DNA of 64,000 nucleotides. Origin: Cherax quadricarinatus (Eukaryota > Arthropoda > Malacostraca > Decapoda > Parastacidae). Under the pieces are notes generated by a model that saw only the letters and a list, made by a program, of their open reading frames with translations, did no database searches and was not told the DNA's origin. The stretch covers positions 3,912,658 to 3,976,657 of the forward strand of contig NC_091293.1 in NCBI RefSeq assembly GCF_038502225.1, given 5' to 3'. Below, piece after piece: positions 32,979-42,444 of the stretch. Position numbers and translations under genes: made by a program. Position 1 is the first letter of the stretch. Each line of letters begins with the position of its first letter.

Positions 32979-34360
32979 CTATGTGATGGCAGGGTTTACT
33001 GTTTTCAGGAGGATTCTTGCTAAGACTTCGGAGATGGTGAAGCTGCCGTTGTTTTGTTTAATTGTATTCGAAACAGCGATCAGTGCTGATTCAAGGCACT
33101 TGCGTGTGCGGAAATTAGTTTCTTTTATCACTAATTGGGCGTCTCTGAATTTCATAAGATGATTGGTGGAATTTCGGTGTTGTACACAGGCGTTGTTTAA
33201 GTTGTCGTTCCTACATGCGTATATGTGTTCATTGAGGCGGGTGTCGAGGTTTCTTGCTGTTTCACCTACGTAGATCTTGTCACAGCCTCCACGGGGTATA
33301 GTGTAAACTCCTGCATTGACTGGTTCGTGGTGATTGGGTTTTGTCCTGGTTAGATCCTTTATTGAAGTGGTAGAAGCGATGGCGACTCTGGTGTTAGCTT
33401 GTGAAAGTACTTTTGAGACGTTTAGTGCAACCTGGCTGTTGGGAAGAATTATAACTTTGTTGGGAGCGGTGTTGATGCGTGGAGAATTGATGATCTGAAG
33501 AGCTCTTTTCTTGCAGTCTTTGATGAAAAAAGAAGGAAATTGCAACTCAGTGAATGTTTGGTGAATGTAAGTACATTCTTCGTCAAGAAACTCAGGACTA
33601 CAAATTCGGTATGCTCTTAGGAAAAACCCGATGATGATGCCTCTTTTGGTCTTGGTATCTTGACTGGAATAGAAGTGTGTGAGATCATTTTTATTGGTGG
33701 GTTTCCGATAAACTTGAAATCTTAGGTTGTTGTCTACTTTGTGAATGAGGACGTCGAGGAAAGGTAGCTTGTCATTGGACTCTTCTTCTAGTGTAAACTG
33801 AATCGCTGGTTCAACTGCGTTGAGCCTTGCCTGAAGATCCCGTACATCAAAACGTTTTGGAGTTATTACGAGGACATCGTCCACGTAACGTAACCAAGTG
33901 ACGCTTGAAGGGATGATGTTGGCGAAGTGTTCGGACTCTAGGTGTTCCATGTATAAGTTGGCTAGGACGGCACTTATTGGGGACCCCATTCCCATGCCGT
34001 AGGTTTGTTTGTAGAGCTTGTTATTGAAGGAAAAACAGTTGAAGTTAACACAGAGTTCAATCAAGTCAACAAAATCTCCGGGAGGTAAAGGAAGATTAAG
34101 GTCCTGGTTGACTTTACGTCGTAGAACCTCGATGGCTTTTTTGGTAGGTACTTTTGTGAAGAGGGAAGTCACATCCAAACTGCTTAGTTTCTTGTTACGG
34201 ACGGAGAGGTTACGGATGCGGTTGAGAAGGTCGCCTGAGTGTTTAAGATGAGCGGGGCTGATGGTCCCCAGAAGGCAGGAAAGATGTTTGGCAAGAACTC
34301 CGGCTAGTTTGTGTGGAGCACTGCCTATTTCTGACGTGATTGGTCTGAGAAAACTGCAAG
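32979..34360 (-). pseudogene. PLE-1 RT and GIY-YIG nuclease, N-terminally truncated
   Basis: About 460 codons stay open. RT: FLRPITSEIGSAPHKLAGVL, SLDVTSLFTKVPTKKAI (motif A), YGMGMGSPISAVLANLYME (motif B) and TWLRYVDDVLVITPKR (motif C, YVDD). Then KLPFLDVLIHK and RKPTNKNDLTHFYSS. GIY-YIG: NAGVYTIPRGGCDKIYVGET, with Cys to Arg after TIP compared with the plus copy, and ARNLDTRLNEHIYACRND. The C-terminus is longer than in the plus copy: after VIKET it continues NFRTRKCLESALIAVSNTIK to a stop at 32979. It lacks the N-terminus. Confidence 0.9.
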
Positions 34361-36277
34361 GAATATGAGGGCCAATCTTCAGATTGACCAACACACTGCT
34401 GAGCATATTCTCAGCACAGTCATCACAGCTAACCTCCAACAGAAGATCAAACTCAATCGCAAACTTCAGTACCTCTGCACTAACAGCCGATGGAAGGAAA
34501 TGGGACGCGAATCCCTGATAAACAACTTATCGTCACGCACCTTAACCGACTACGAGAAACAAGCACTGAGTCTGGGACTCAAATTTACCACCAACATACG
34601 CAAACCTAACTATCAACTCAATCTTGTTACCAGGAACCATAGACACAGTGACAGCAACTTCCAGAAGGGTTATATACAGGGCCTTCTCACTGCAGCTTTA
34701 TGTGAACCTTCTTCTTCTAATCTTCCTAGAAGATACATCACTGCCCTTAAGGACCTCGCCAACGACCCCAACATTATCGTCACCACCGCCGACAAAGGAG
34801 GTGGAGTCGTCATACTCAACACCAGTGACTACAACACTAAAATGATGGACCTTTTGAATGATCAATCTACATACGAACCCATCAGCACTCAACAGTGGGA
34901 GACGCTCACCAAAGACTTTCTATACAAAACCAGACAAATACTCAAACGCACTAGAGAAGGGAAGAAACTTCTGTACTTGTTACCAAGCAACCCTAAACCA
35001 GCACACATGTATGGTTTACCCAAGACCCATAAACACAATATTCCTCTCAGACCAATCACGTCAGGAATAGGCAGTGCTCCACACAAACTAGCCGGAGTTC
35101 TTGCCAAACATCTTTCCTGCCTTCTGGGGACCATCAGCCCCGCTCGTCTTAAACACTCAGGCGACCTTCTCAACCGCATCCGTAACCTCTCCGTCCGTAA
35201 CAAGAAACTAAGCAGTTTGGATGTGACTTCCCTCTTCACAAAAGTACCTACCAAAAAAGCCATCGAGGTTCTACGACGTAAAGTCAACCAGGACCTTAAT
35301 CTTCCTTTACCTCCCGGAGATTTTGTTGACTTGATTGAACTCTGTGTTAACTTCAACTGTTTTTCCTTCAATAACAAGCTCTACAAACAAACCTACGGCA
35401 TGGGAATGGGGTCCCCAATAAGTGCCGTCCTAGCCAACTTATACATGGAACACCTAGAGTCCGAACACTTCGCCAACATCATCCCTTCAAGCGTCACTTG
35501 GTTACGTTACGTGGACGATGTCCTCGTAATAACTCCAAAACGTTTTGATGTACGGGATCTTCAGGCAAGGCTCAACGCAGTTGAACCAGCGATTCAGTTT
35601 ACACTAGAAGAAGAGTCCAATGACAAGCTACCTTTCCTCGACGTCCTCATTCACAAAGTAGACAACAACCTAAGATTTCAAGTTTATCGGAAACCCACCA
35701 ATAAAAATGATCTCACACACTTCTATTCCAGTCAAGATACCAAGACCAAAAGAGGCATCATCATCGGGTTTTTCCTAAGAGCATACCGAATTTGTAGTCC
35801 TGAGTTTCTTGACGAAGAATGTACTTACATTCACCAAACATTCACTGAGTTGCAATTTCCTTCTTTTTTCATCAAAGACTGCAAGAAAAGAGCTCTTCAG
35901 ATCATCAATTCTCCACGCATCAACACCGCTCCCAACAAAGTTATAATTCTTCCCAACAGCCAGGTTGCACTAAACGTCTCAAAAGTACTTTCACAAGCTA
36001 ACACCAGAGTCGCCATCGCTTCTACCACTTCAATAAAGGATCTAACCAGGACAAAACCCAATCACCACGAACCAGTCAATGCAGGAGTTTACACTATACC
36101 CTGTGGAGGCTGTGACAAGATCTACGTAGGTGAAACAGCAAGAAACCTCGACACCCGCCTCAATGAACACATATACGCATGTAGGAACGACAACTTAAAC
36201 AACGCCTGTGTACAACACCGAAATTCCACCAATCATCTTATGAAATTCAGAGACGCCCAATTAGTGATAAAAGAAAC
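34361..36277 (+). mobile_element. Penelope-like element PLE-1, plus-strand copy
   Basis: It starts head-to-head against the inverted copy at about 34361 and ends at 36277, where the coding sequence is cut by another PLE end (36278-36414). It therefore lacks its own 3' region. It carries the more complete ORF. Confidence 0.9.
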
Positions 36278-36287
36278 TGTGTGTTAG
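34365..36287 (+). CDS. PLE-1 protein: Penelope-type reverse transcriptase with GIY-YIG endonuclease
   Basis: 640 residues, no internal stop. Penelope-like elements encode an RT related to telomerase plus a GIY-YIG nuclease thought to nick the target. Visible parts: an N-terminal region (TAEHILSTVITANLQQKIKL, KEMGRESLINNL), VTTADKGGGVVILNTSDY (the conserved DKGGG of the family), YGLPKTHKHNIPLRPITSG, motif A SLDVTSLFTKVP, motif B GMGSPISAVLANLYMEHLE, motif C YVDDVLVI, KLPFLDVLIHKV, and the GIY-YIG part GVYTIPCGGCDKIYVGET with NLDTRLNEH. The last two residues before the stop are foreign: the insertion at 36278 replaces about 50 C-terminal residues present in the minus copy. The Met at 34365 lies near the inversion junction, so the native N-terminus is probably missing. 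Confidence 0.92.
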   Translation: MRANLQIDQHTAEHILSTVITANLQQKIKLNRKLQYLCTNSRWKEMGRESLINNLSSRTLTDYEKQALSLGLKFTTNIRKPNYQLNLVTRNHRHSDSNFQKGYIQGLLTAALCEPSSSNLPRRYITALKDLANDPNIIVTTADKGGGVVILNTSDYNTKMMDLLNDQSTYEPISTQQWETLTKDFLYKTRQILKRTREGKKLLYLLPSNPKPAHMYGLPKTHKHNIPLRPITSGIGSAPHKLAGVLAKHLSCLLGTISPARLKHSGDLLNRIRNLSVRNKKLSSLDVTSLFTKVPTKKAIEVLRRKVNQDLNLPLPPGDFVDLIELCVNFNCFSFNNKLYKQTYGMGMGSPISAVLANLYMEHLESEHFANIIPSSVTWLRYVDDVLVITPKRFDVRDLQARLNAVEPAIQFTLEEESNDKLPFLDVLIHKVDNNLRFQVYRKPTNKNDLTHFYSSQDTKTKRGIIIGFFLRAYRICSPEFLDEECTYIHQTFTELQFPSFFIKDCKKRALQIINSPRINTAPNKVIILPNSQVALNVSKVLSQANTRVAIASTTSIKDLTRTKPNHHEPVNAGVYTIPCGGCDKIYVGETARNLDTRLNEHIYACRNDNLNNACVQHRNSTNHLMKFRDAQLVIKETVC

Positions 36288-36414
36288 GTAAGACACATAT
36301 GCAACAGTTAGGTATCTTTATTGTGAAACGTTTCGCCTACACAGTAGGCTTCTTCAGTCAAGTACAGAAAAGTTGATAGAAGCAGAAGATACTTGAAGAC
36401 GATGTAATCAGTCC
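36278..36414 (-). mobile_element. 3' end of another Penelope-like element, cut by the assembly gap
   Basis: The sequence differs from PLE-1 but carries the same kind of 3' motif on the minus strand (see the hammerhead entry). It interrupts the PLE-1 ORF at 36277 and runs into the N run, so its extent is unknown. Confidence 0.65.
36326..36362 (-). ncRNA. Hammerhead-ribozyme-like motif with canonical core
   Basis: On the minus strand: TTGA, CTGAAGA (fits CTGANGA), A, stem II GCCTAC-TGT-GTAGGC (six pairs), GAA, ACGT, T, TCAC. TGA before the core can pair with TCA after it, giving a short stem I, and stem III would be the self-complementary ACGT as in dimer-acting hammerheads of Penelope-like elements. 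All invariant core positions are present. The cleavage site would follow ACGTT. Confidence 0.7.
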
Positions 36415-36514
36415 NNNNNNNNNNNNNNNNNNNNNNNNNNNNNNNNNNNNNNNNNNNNNNNNNNNNNNNNNNNNNNNNNNNNNNNNNNNNNNNNNNNNNN
36501 NNNNNNNNNNNNNN
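36415..36514. other. Assembly gap of 100 N
   Basis: Exactly 100 N, the usual placeholder for a gap of unknown length. The flanks are PLE sequence on both sides, so a collapsed Penelope cluster is likely here. Confidence 1.
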
Positions 36515-36774
36515 CCAGTGCCAGATGGGATTAGTTAGGAAAGAATCACTCGGATGATGCGTAGAAACAGCTAAGAAGAGAGCTATCTTCCTCGCAGACC
36601 TGGCGCTCTCTATAATAGCTGCAGAGTTCTTTTCTAGGATGTGGCTGCTGGTACTGATGGTACCAGCAAGCCACGTGCTGGTACCATCAGTACAGCAGAA
36701 TAGAAGACTTGAGGAACGCCTGTGTTTTACACCGTAACTCCTACAGCCATTTAATTAAGTACGGAGATGCCAGG

Positions 36775-37074
36775 ATCATCAACAGGGAAGACACTCAGAG
36801 ACACCAGGATCATCACCAGGGAAGACACTCAGAGACACCAGGATCATCACCAGGGAAGACACTCAGAGACACCAGGATCATCACCAGGGAAGACACTCAG
36901 GGACACCAGGATCATCATCAGGGAAGACACTCAGGGACACCAGGATTATCACCAGGGAAGACACTCAGGGACACTAGGATCATCACCAGGGAAGAAACTC
37001 AGAGACACCAGGATCATCACCAGGGAAGACACTCAGAGACACCAGGATCATCACCAGGGAAGACGCTCAGAGAC
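36775..37074 (+). repeat. 34-bp minisatellite inside a Penelope GIY-YIG reading frame, about 9 units
   Basis: The unit is ATCATCACCAGGGAAGACAC then TCAGAGACACCAGG. It derives from the codons for RIINRED in the element (first unit ATCATCAACAGGGAAGAC). Because 34 is not a multiple of three, successive units are read in all three frames (RIITREDTQRHQ, DHHQGRHSETP, GSSPGKTLRDT). Variants include CATCATCAGGG, GATTATCACC and GAAGAAACTC. Confidence 0.92.
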
Positions 37075-37326
37075 GTAGGATCTTGGAATCATCTCTCATC
37101 AGTATATCCAACAATTTCAACCAAAACAATCGCTTTTACAACATAGCTGATCATCTTGCCATGAAACTTCTTCAGCGTTATCCTACATAACAACAAACCT
37201 ACTGGCCCATGCTGGGCGAGTCTCTCTCATATCCATCCTCTTCTCAGCAATCAACTTAAGCATTGTTCAGCTGACCCTTCACATCACTATACTCGTTACA
37301 TATATTCAAGTACTCTCTGCTCTGTC

Positions 37327-37363
37327 ACTTAATAAAGCCCACTGTGTGGGCGAAACGTTGACA
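37327..37363 (+). ncRNA. Degenerate hammerhead-like motif
   Basis: TTAATAA, A, stem II GCCCAC-TGT-GTGGGC, GAA, ACGT, TGAC. The stem II and GAAACGTTG parts match the other two motifs. The core (TTAATAA for CTGANGA) has lost the invariant G5, so cleavage is unlikely. It marks the 3' region of the preceding Penelope fragment in plus orientation. Confidence 0.5.
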
Positions 37364-37410
37364 AAAAAGGATCATTTTACTTTGCATTTGTGTCTACTTT
37401 TCCTACATTT

Positions 37411-37880
37411 CCAACTGCTGGGCTGAGCATTTGTTTGATGTGGACATAATCTAGTGAAAACATCGGTGGAATTAAAAGGCAGCTTCTACACGACAGGATT
37501 CTGGTTCTTCACTGGTGACATCCGTCTTAAGGATCACTGGTGTTGTTACGAGGTCTGGGTAAGTGTTTACCTTGAAGAGCGTCGGTTATGAACTCTGGGG
37601 AAATTTTAAACATTGTTGCTGATTAGACTGTTACTCCTGCAGTAGTCCCCCTTCACTACTGTCGTGCAGATTTACGCTTCCATTATTTATATATCAGTGA
37701 AGGTTCTTCTGTTGTTTCTCTGGCTGGTGTTTCACGAACGGTGAGGAAGATGGATGAGACTATCATCTCGGTGGAATTCGTTTATTGTTCTACTGACAGA
37801 TGCTGCTAGGAAATTGTCAGTCCCAGGAGGAATAGCCAGGCAGGCAGGGTTAAAGTATAGGAGGCTCTGCCATTCTCCTA
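37411..37880. other. Unassigned stretch
   Basis: No gene or repeat recognised in about 470 bases. It ends in (TG)n/(TA)n. Confidence 0.6.
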
Positions 37881-37882
37881 CA

Positions 37883-37962
<80 letters not shown>
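37881..37962 (+). repeat. (TG)n followed by (TA)n
   Basis: A short (TG)n at 37882-37898, then about 64 bases of TA dinucleotides. Confidence 0.9.
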
Positions 37963-37965
<3 letters not shown>

Positions 37966-37985
37966 TTAAACACTTACGAGTGGTA

Positions 37986-38246
37986 TTGATCAATATCAAC
38001 ACTGCGCTAGCCAAGGACTCGAACCCATGTTGTACTGGTCCGCCTCATGGTGAGCGAGAACCATATGATGCTTTAACCTGTATGTCCTCAGATGGTGGTA
38101 AAAGAGCTAGCTCTGCTGGCTGCGCCATTCTTTTAGGATTTGGTGGTGCTGTGGGTTAAAACATTATGAGGTTCTCGCTCACCATGAGGCAGGCCAGTGC
38201 AACATCGGTTCGAGTTCTTGGCTAGCGCAGTGTTGTTATTGATATA
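37986..38246. repeat. Fold-back element with 76-bp arms and a tRNA B-box-like motif
   Basis: The left arm (about 37986-38062) and right arm (about 38169-38246) are inverted copies with few mismatches, around a 105-base centre. The right arm contains GGTTCGAGTTC (38208-38218) and the left arm, inverted, GGGTTCGAGTCC, which resemble the pol III B box of tRNAs. It could be two tRNA-related SINE pieces in inverted orientation. No convincing A box was found. Both outer sides reach (TA)n. Confidence 0.65.
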
Positions 38247-38604
38247 TATATATATATATGGGTGGGTGGAAGAGGTGGGATGTGTAACTAGATGGTGAGT
38301 GAACACATTGGTTCAGCAGTGCCCATACCCGCATTGTTCATAGTGTACATGGGAAACAAATAAAGTTATGTGTATTGTAAGACAGTGTGAACAATATATA
38401 GTGTGCAAGTCCATGTGTATTGTACTTCCCGGGATAACCCCACTCAACAACCTGCGCCTCCCCCACCTAATTCCCAGGGGAAGTTTTCCCCTTCCCCTCC
38501 CAGCCCCTCAAACTCCACCAGGCCACCACGGTCAAGTTCACTACCTTCCACGCACCATACCCACCCAGCATGTCATATTCCACTCCTATTGTCTAGTCTA
38601 GCAG

Positions 38605-40641
38605 ATGGATGCCAACCAGGAGGAAGCAAGCAGCCAGGGAAATGGCACGGCTGGCAATACTAGGAGAGGCAAGTGTCGGTCATGCTTACAGCTTCGTTGT
38701 CTCAACTCTAATGGTTTCCTCCACAAACATAGTAGTTGCTCTGGTTCAGGATGTCCTCCTGTGGAAAGTGATGATTCAGAGCCACCTCAGGCACCTGAAC
38801 CCTCTCCAACAGATTTCATCTCATCAGACAATCTCTTGGAAGCAATTAAAGCAACAGGTACCAGGACACTCACACATATTCCCAAAGCAGCCCGTCCACA
38901 CGCAGCTGGGAAACTTACAGACCTCCTGAAAAAAGTAAACGATGGTTCCACTATCTTAAATGCTCCACCAACCATCAAGGCATGGCACAACTTGCTACTT
39001 TTTGGCAATGTCTGCTTAGCTGTGCCGGAAAGAAGGGGAAAGAGGCTAGCCTCAATGATAATTAAATCCTTAAGAGATTTTCCTAGAGTTGATAACCTCA
39101 TTCGCCTTCCCCGTCAACTCAAAAAAGGGAGAGGCAGAACCCCCACTCACTCTACTGACAGTGAAAAAGTCAGAGTCCAGATGAGCAAGAAAATTGAAGA
39201 GGGCAACACAGTGGGGGCAATAAGAATTATTACCAGTGAAGATACAGTTGCTCCCAGGGATGCTGATATGGCTGAAGCACTTAGAGGAAAGCACCCTGCC
39301 AGGGAAACCAGTGGCACGAACAGTTCCAACAGCTCTGTCCCCACTATGGAACCATTGATTGTGGAAGACTCAGACATTTACAAAGCAATAATGTCGTTCC
39401 CATCTGGCTCTGCTGGGGGTTACACTGGAATAAGGCCACAGCATTTAAAGGAAATGGTTAATCCAGTTATTGGGGAAATTGCAGAGACACTGCTTTCAGA
39501 GATCACAAGGTTCGTCAACAATTCCTTGGCTGGTCTGATTCCTGATGAAATTAGACCTTCATTTTTTGGTGCAACACTTTGTGCACTTAAAAAGAAGGAT
39601 GGAGGAATTCGGCCAATTGCAGTAGGCAACACGTTACGCCGCCTCGTATCCAAAGCTGCTGTCCGAAGTATTCGTGCACAGGCAGCCATGATGCTTCAAC
39701 CAAACCAGCTTGACTATGGGGTATCTCAAGGAAGTGAAGCAGCGGTTCATGCAACAAGGGCGTATATCAACTACCTGCCTGAGGGCAATGCAGTGGTAAA
39801 ATTAGATTTCAAGAATGCTTTCAATCTCCTGAAAAGAGACGTGGTATCAGCAGTTCAAGAACATTTCCCTGGTCTCTTCCCTTTTGTTTCAGCTGGGTCT
39901 AGCAAGGAATCAATGCTTCTCTTTGGAGAGCATGAAATCACATCATCGGAGGGTGTCCAACAAGAAAATCCTCTTGCACCATTTCTCTTCTGTATAGCAG
40001 TTAGGGAAATCACAGTCAGACTGACCAGCGAGCTAAACATCTGGTTCCTAGATGATGGCACACTAACAGGTACAAAGGAGTCCCTCCTACATGGCTTTAC
40101 ACAGGTAATGACACGGGGACAGGAAATGGGTCTCATCCTGAATCCATCCAAATGTGAAATCATCTCAGTCAGTCAACAAGTGATAAATGCAGTGAGATCA
40201 AAACTACCAGGAGCAGCAGTCATTGCCCCCACAAATAGTGTCTTGCTAGGAGCACCTCTGGGAAGCAATGCCATTGACACAATTCTCAGGAAGAAATTGG
40301 AAGAGTTAAGGAGAATGGAACAACGAATAGGCAATCTGGACACCCACGATGCCTTGTACCTTCTCACAAAGTGCTTGAGTCTGCCCAGGTTGACATATTT
40401 CCTAAGATGTGCACCTACATATGATAACCCTATACTGCACGAATATGACAGTATTCTGAGGCAGATTTTTACGAAAGTACTTAACCTTACTCTAGAAGAC
40501 GGGCAGTGGAACCAAGCTACACTTCTAGTCAGACTAGGAGGCATTGGTGTCCGCAAGTCATCACAGATTGCGTTACCTGCTTTTCTGTCTTCGTGTATTG
40601 CATCCAAATTCATTGCCAAAAATTCATTGACGGAGCAATGA
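38605..40641 (+). pseudogene. RLE-LINE polyprotein, N-terminal part: zinc finger and reverse transcriptase
   Basis: 678 residues. Near the start CRSCLQLRC, KHSSC and SGSGCPP form a Cys/His cluster typical of this family's N-terminal finger. RT from about residue 240: SFPSGSAGGYTGIRPQHLKE, TLCALKKKDGGIRPIAVGNT, LRRLVSKAAVRSI, DYGVSQGSEAAVHATRAYI, motif A VVKLDFKNAFNLLKR, motif B SEGVQQENPLAPFLFCIA (the usual GDPL is ENPL here), motif C IWFLDDGTLTG (both Asp) and LNPSKCEIISVS. The thumb follows, then VRLGGIGVRKSSQIALPAFL. The frame ends at 40641, but the protein continues in the +2 frame (next entry), so a single small indel at about 40610-40640 separates them. It is otherwise open over 2 kb. 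Confidence 0.85.
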
Positions 40642-41501
40642 TCTGGGATAATCTAACGGGCTCTGAAACCAGACCTGCTCCCCCCAACAACTACAAACAG
40701 TCGCACTGGGATGGTCCAATAGTGGAAAATATTGCCTCAACAATGCTTCAGAGTGTGTCAGGGAAGGATAGAGCCCGCCTCCTGGCAGTGAGAGCCCCTC
40801 ATGCTGGGGACTTTCTGTTGGCTGTTCCCAACTCCAGCCTTGGCACACGCCTCGACCCACAGACCATCCACATCGGTGTTGCCCTTCGACTTGCCGCCCC
40901 TATTCTCGCCGAACACAGGTGTATTTGTGGCAGTGAAGCAGCAGACCGATTCGGGTACCATGGTCTTGTGTGCCGTAAATCCGAGGGAAAGATTGCAAGA
41001 CATGAGGTTAATAACATTATCAAGAGGAGCCTCACAACAGCTGGATGCCCATCAGTAAGGGAGCCACCCCAACTATGCAGATCTGATGGCAGCCAGAAGC
41101 GTCCAGATGGTATCACCCTTCAAGCCTGGACAGATGGGAAGCAGGTGGTGTGGGACTATACATGTGCATCTACCTTGGCTGATACCTATCTCCAATACAC
41201 CAGGGAGGAAGGAGGGGCAGCTGCCAGCTTCAGGGAGTCCCAAAAGTCTAGAAAATATGGAGAACTTGCCCATCATTATATGTTTGTTCCCATAGGCTCA
41301 GAGACCCTTGGCTCATGGGGAAAGAGTGCATCTAAATTCCTTAAGGAGCTGGGAAAAAGACTCATCAGGGTAACTAGGGATCCCAGGGCAGCTAGTTTTC
41401 TGTTCCAGCGGCTCAGTGCGGCTGTTCAAAGGGGTAATGCCTGCTGTATTTTGGGCACACGCCCCAGCTCTGAGGAGCTGGATGAGATTTTCGCGTTATA
41501 A
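40630..41501 (+). pseudogene. RLE-LINE polyprotein, C-terminal part: putative restriction-like endonuclease
   Basis: About 290 residues from MIWDNLTGSETRPAPPNN to a stop at 41501. A zinc-binding cluster RCICGSEAADRFGYHGLVC (C-x-C...H-x3-C) is followed by RHEVNNIIKRSL and by KRPDGITLQAWTDGKQVVWD. This is the order of the C-terminal CCHC and PD-x-D/E nuclease of R2-like LINEs (here RPDG then WDYTC, with Asp where Glu is common). It ends FLFQRLSAAVQRGNACCILG. It would nick target DNA for target-primed reverse transcription. The first residues of the open frame (from 40506) are out-of-frame shadow. I set the start where the homologous sequence seems to begin. Confidence 0.75.
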
Positions 41502-41758
41502 TCGGTGATACACACGTAACAACATGTACCGTATATGCCACCTTTATATCAACAATGTATCTCTTAAATCTTCTGTACCATATTATGTAATAAAATATTC
41601 CTATTGGTAAACAAAAAATATATTAAAAGATGGGGTGGTAGGGGAAGTGGAATATTCAAACGGCTTCAGGAAGAAATCCAAATATTCTTCCTTGAAGCCT
41701 TTTTATCCACTTCTCCTAGGCTATGGGTCCCACAATTTACACCAGAGATGGACCCCAT

Positions 41759-41760
<2 letters not shown>

Positions 41761-41852
<92 letters not shown>
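41761..41852 (+). repeat. (TA)n, about 90 bp
   Basis: Pure TA dinucleotides abutting the 3' end of the RLE-LINE. Confidence 0.95.
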
Positions 41853-41855
<3 letters not shown>

Positions 41856-42300
41856 TACAATTACTTGTTGAAATAAGTAAAACCTGTATTTGGCAGTGGT
41901 CGAAATATACACAACGAGAAGCAAATATTCTTCCAGTAATCTTTCTTCACCAGTCGCCCTGCCATAGCCAGAAATAATTATAAAATAGAATTTTATGTGG
42001 TGTAGGTGGAAAATATCTAGAAAAAATAAATACAGTGATCTATATGTGCCCAGAAGTTCAGACTGTGAAAAAAAAAATGCTAGAGGTGAGCGGCCGTTCG
42101 TCATAGTTTTTCTGCAATACGCAAGTTGTACATTTTGTATCAAGCTGAACACATATTACTCTGTTAAATAATAGTTAAATAATATTCCAGTAGTCCTTTC
42201 ACGATCTAGTCCAAAATCACCAACCGGATTAGTTAAAAAATAAGTGAACCAGTGACCGGATTTAAAAGCTAACAGAGTTTCTAGGTAGTAAACACGAGAG
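41853..42300. other. Unassigned AT-rich stretch
   Basis: No gene recognised. It may be the 5' region of the LINE that follows. Confidence 0.5.
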
Positions 42301-42444
42301 TAAACAAGGGGATGCCTCAAGGAACAGTAAAGATGAAAGACCAGAAAATACTGGTGAAGACACCATTGTTAGTACAAGTGCTGAAGATAGTAAGGAGACA
42401 GAAAAACACGCACCAGAAAGGAATGCAGTCACGAAACACCAAGA

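Larger units (their letters stand above)
32646..34360 (-). mobile_element. Penelope-like element PLE-1, inverted 5'-truncated copy
   Basis: Minus-strand copy containing the last two-thirds of the RT, the GIY-YIG nuclease and a 3' region with a hammerhead-like motif (32679-32720) and a GTA-type microsatellite (32803-32836). It is head-to-head with the plus-strand copy starting at about 34361. The shared coding parts (34350-33060 here, 35045-36277 there) are nearly identical, so the two arms form a fold-back of about 1.25-1.3 kb. Its outer end at 32646 joins CR1-EST copy 1. Confidence 0.88.
36690..37410 (+). mobile_element. Penelope-like element fragment (GIY-YIG C-terminus and 3' region)
   Basis: The frame at 36709 reads RNACVLHRNSYSHLIKYGDA then RIINRED, matching NNACVQHRNSTNHLMKFRDA of PLE-1 but from a different family. 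It then enters a 34-bp array, continues as WNHLSSVYPTIS-like sequence to about 37190, and ends with a 3' region carrying a hammerhead-like motif and ACTTTGCATTTGTG at about 37379, similar to the outer end of PLE-1. The stretch 36515-36690 has an inverted repeat (CTGGTACTGATGGTACCAGC region) and no gene. Confidence 0.75.
38262..41760 (+). mobile_element. RLE-type LINE flanked by (TA)n on both sides
   Basis: Between TA runs at 38242-38261 and 41761-41852 lies a 5' UTR (about 340 bp), one coding region (38605-41501, with one frameshift) and a 3' UTR (41502-41760, with AATAAA at 41591). A second, truncated copy at 59412-60278 has the same 3' UTR and also abuts (TA)n. The single polyprotein with N-terminal zinc-finger residues and a C-terminal nuclease resembles LINEs of the R2/NeSL-like (restriction-like endonuclease) group. 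Clade assignment is tentative. Confidence 0.8.

Noticed and set aside
38208..38218. A tRNA gene based on the GGTTCGAGTTC box
   Set aside because: No cloverleaf, acceptor stem or A box could be drawn. It sits within a fold-back arm.
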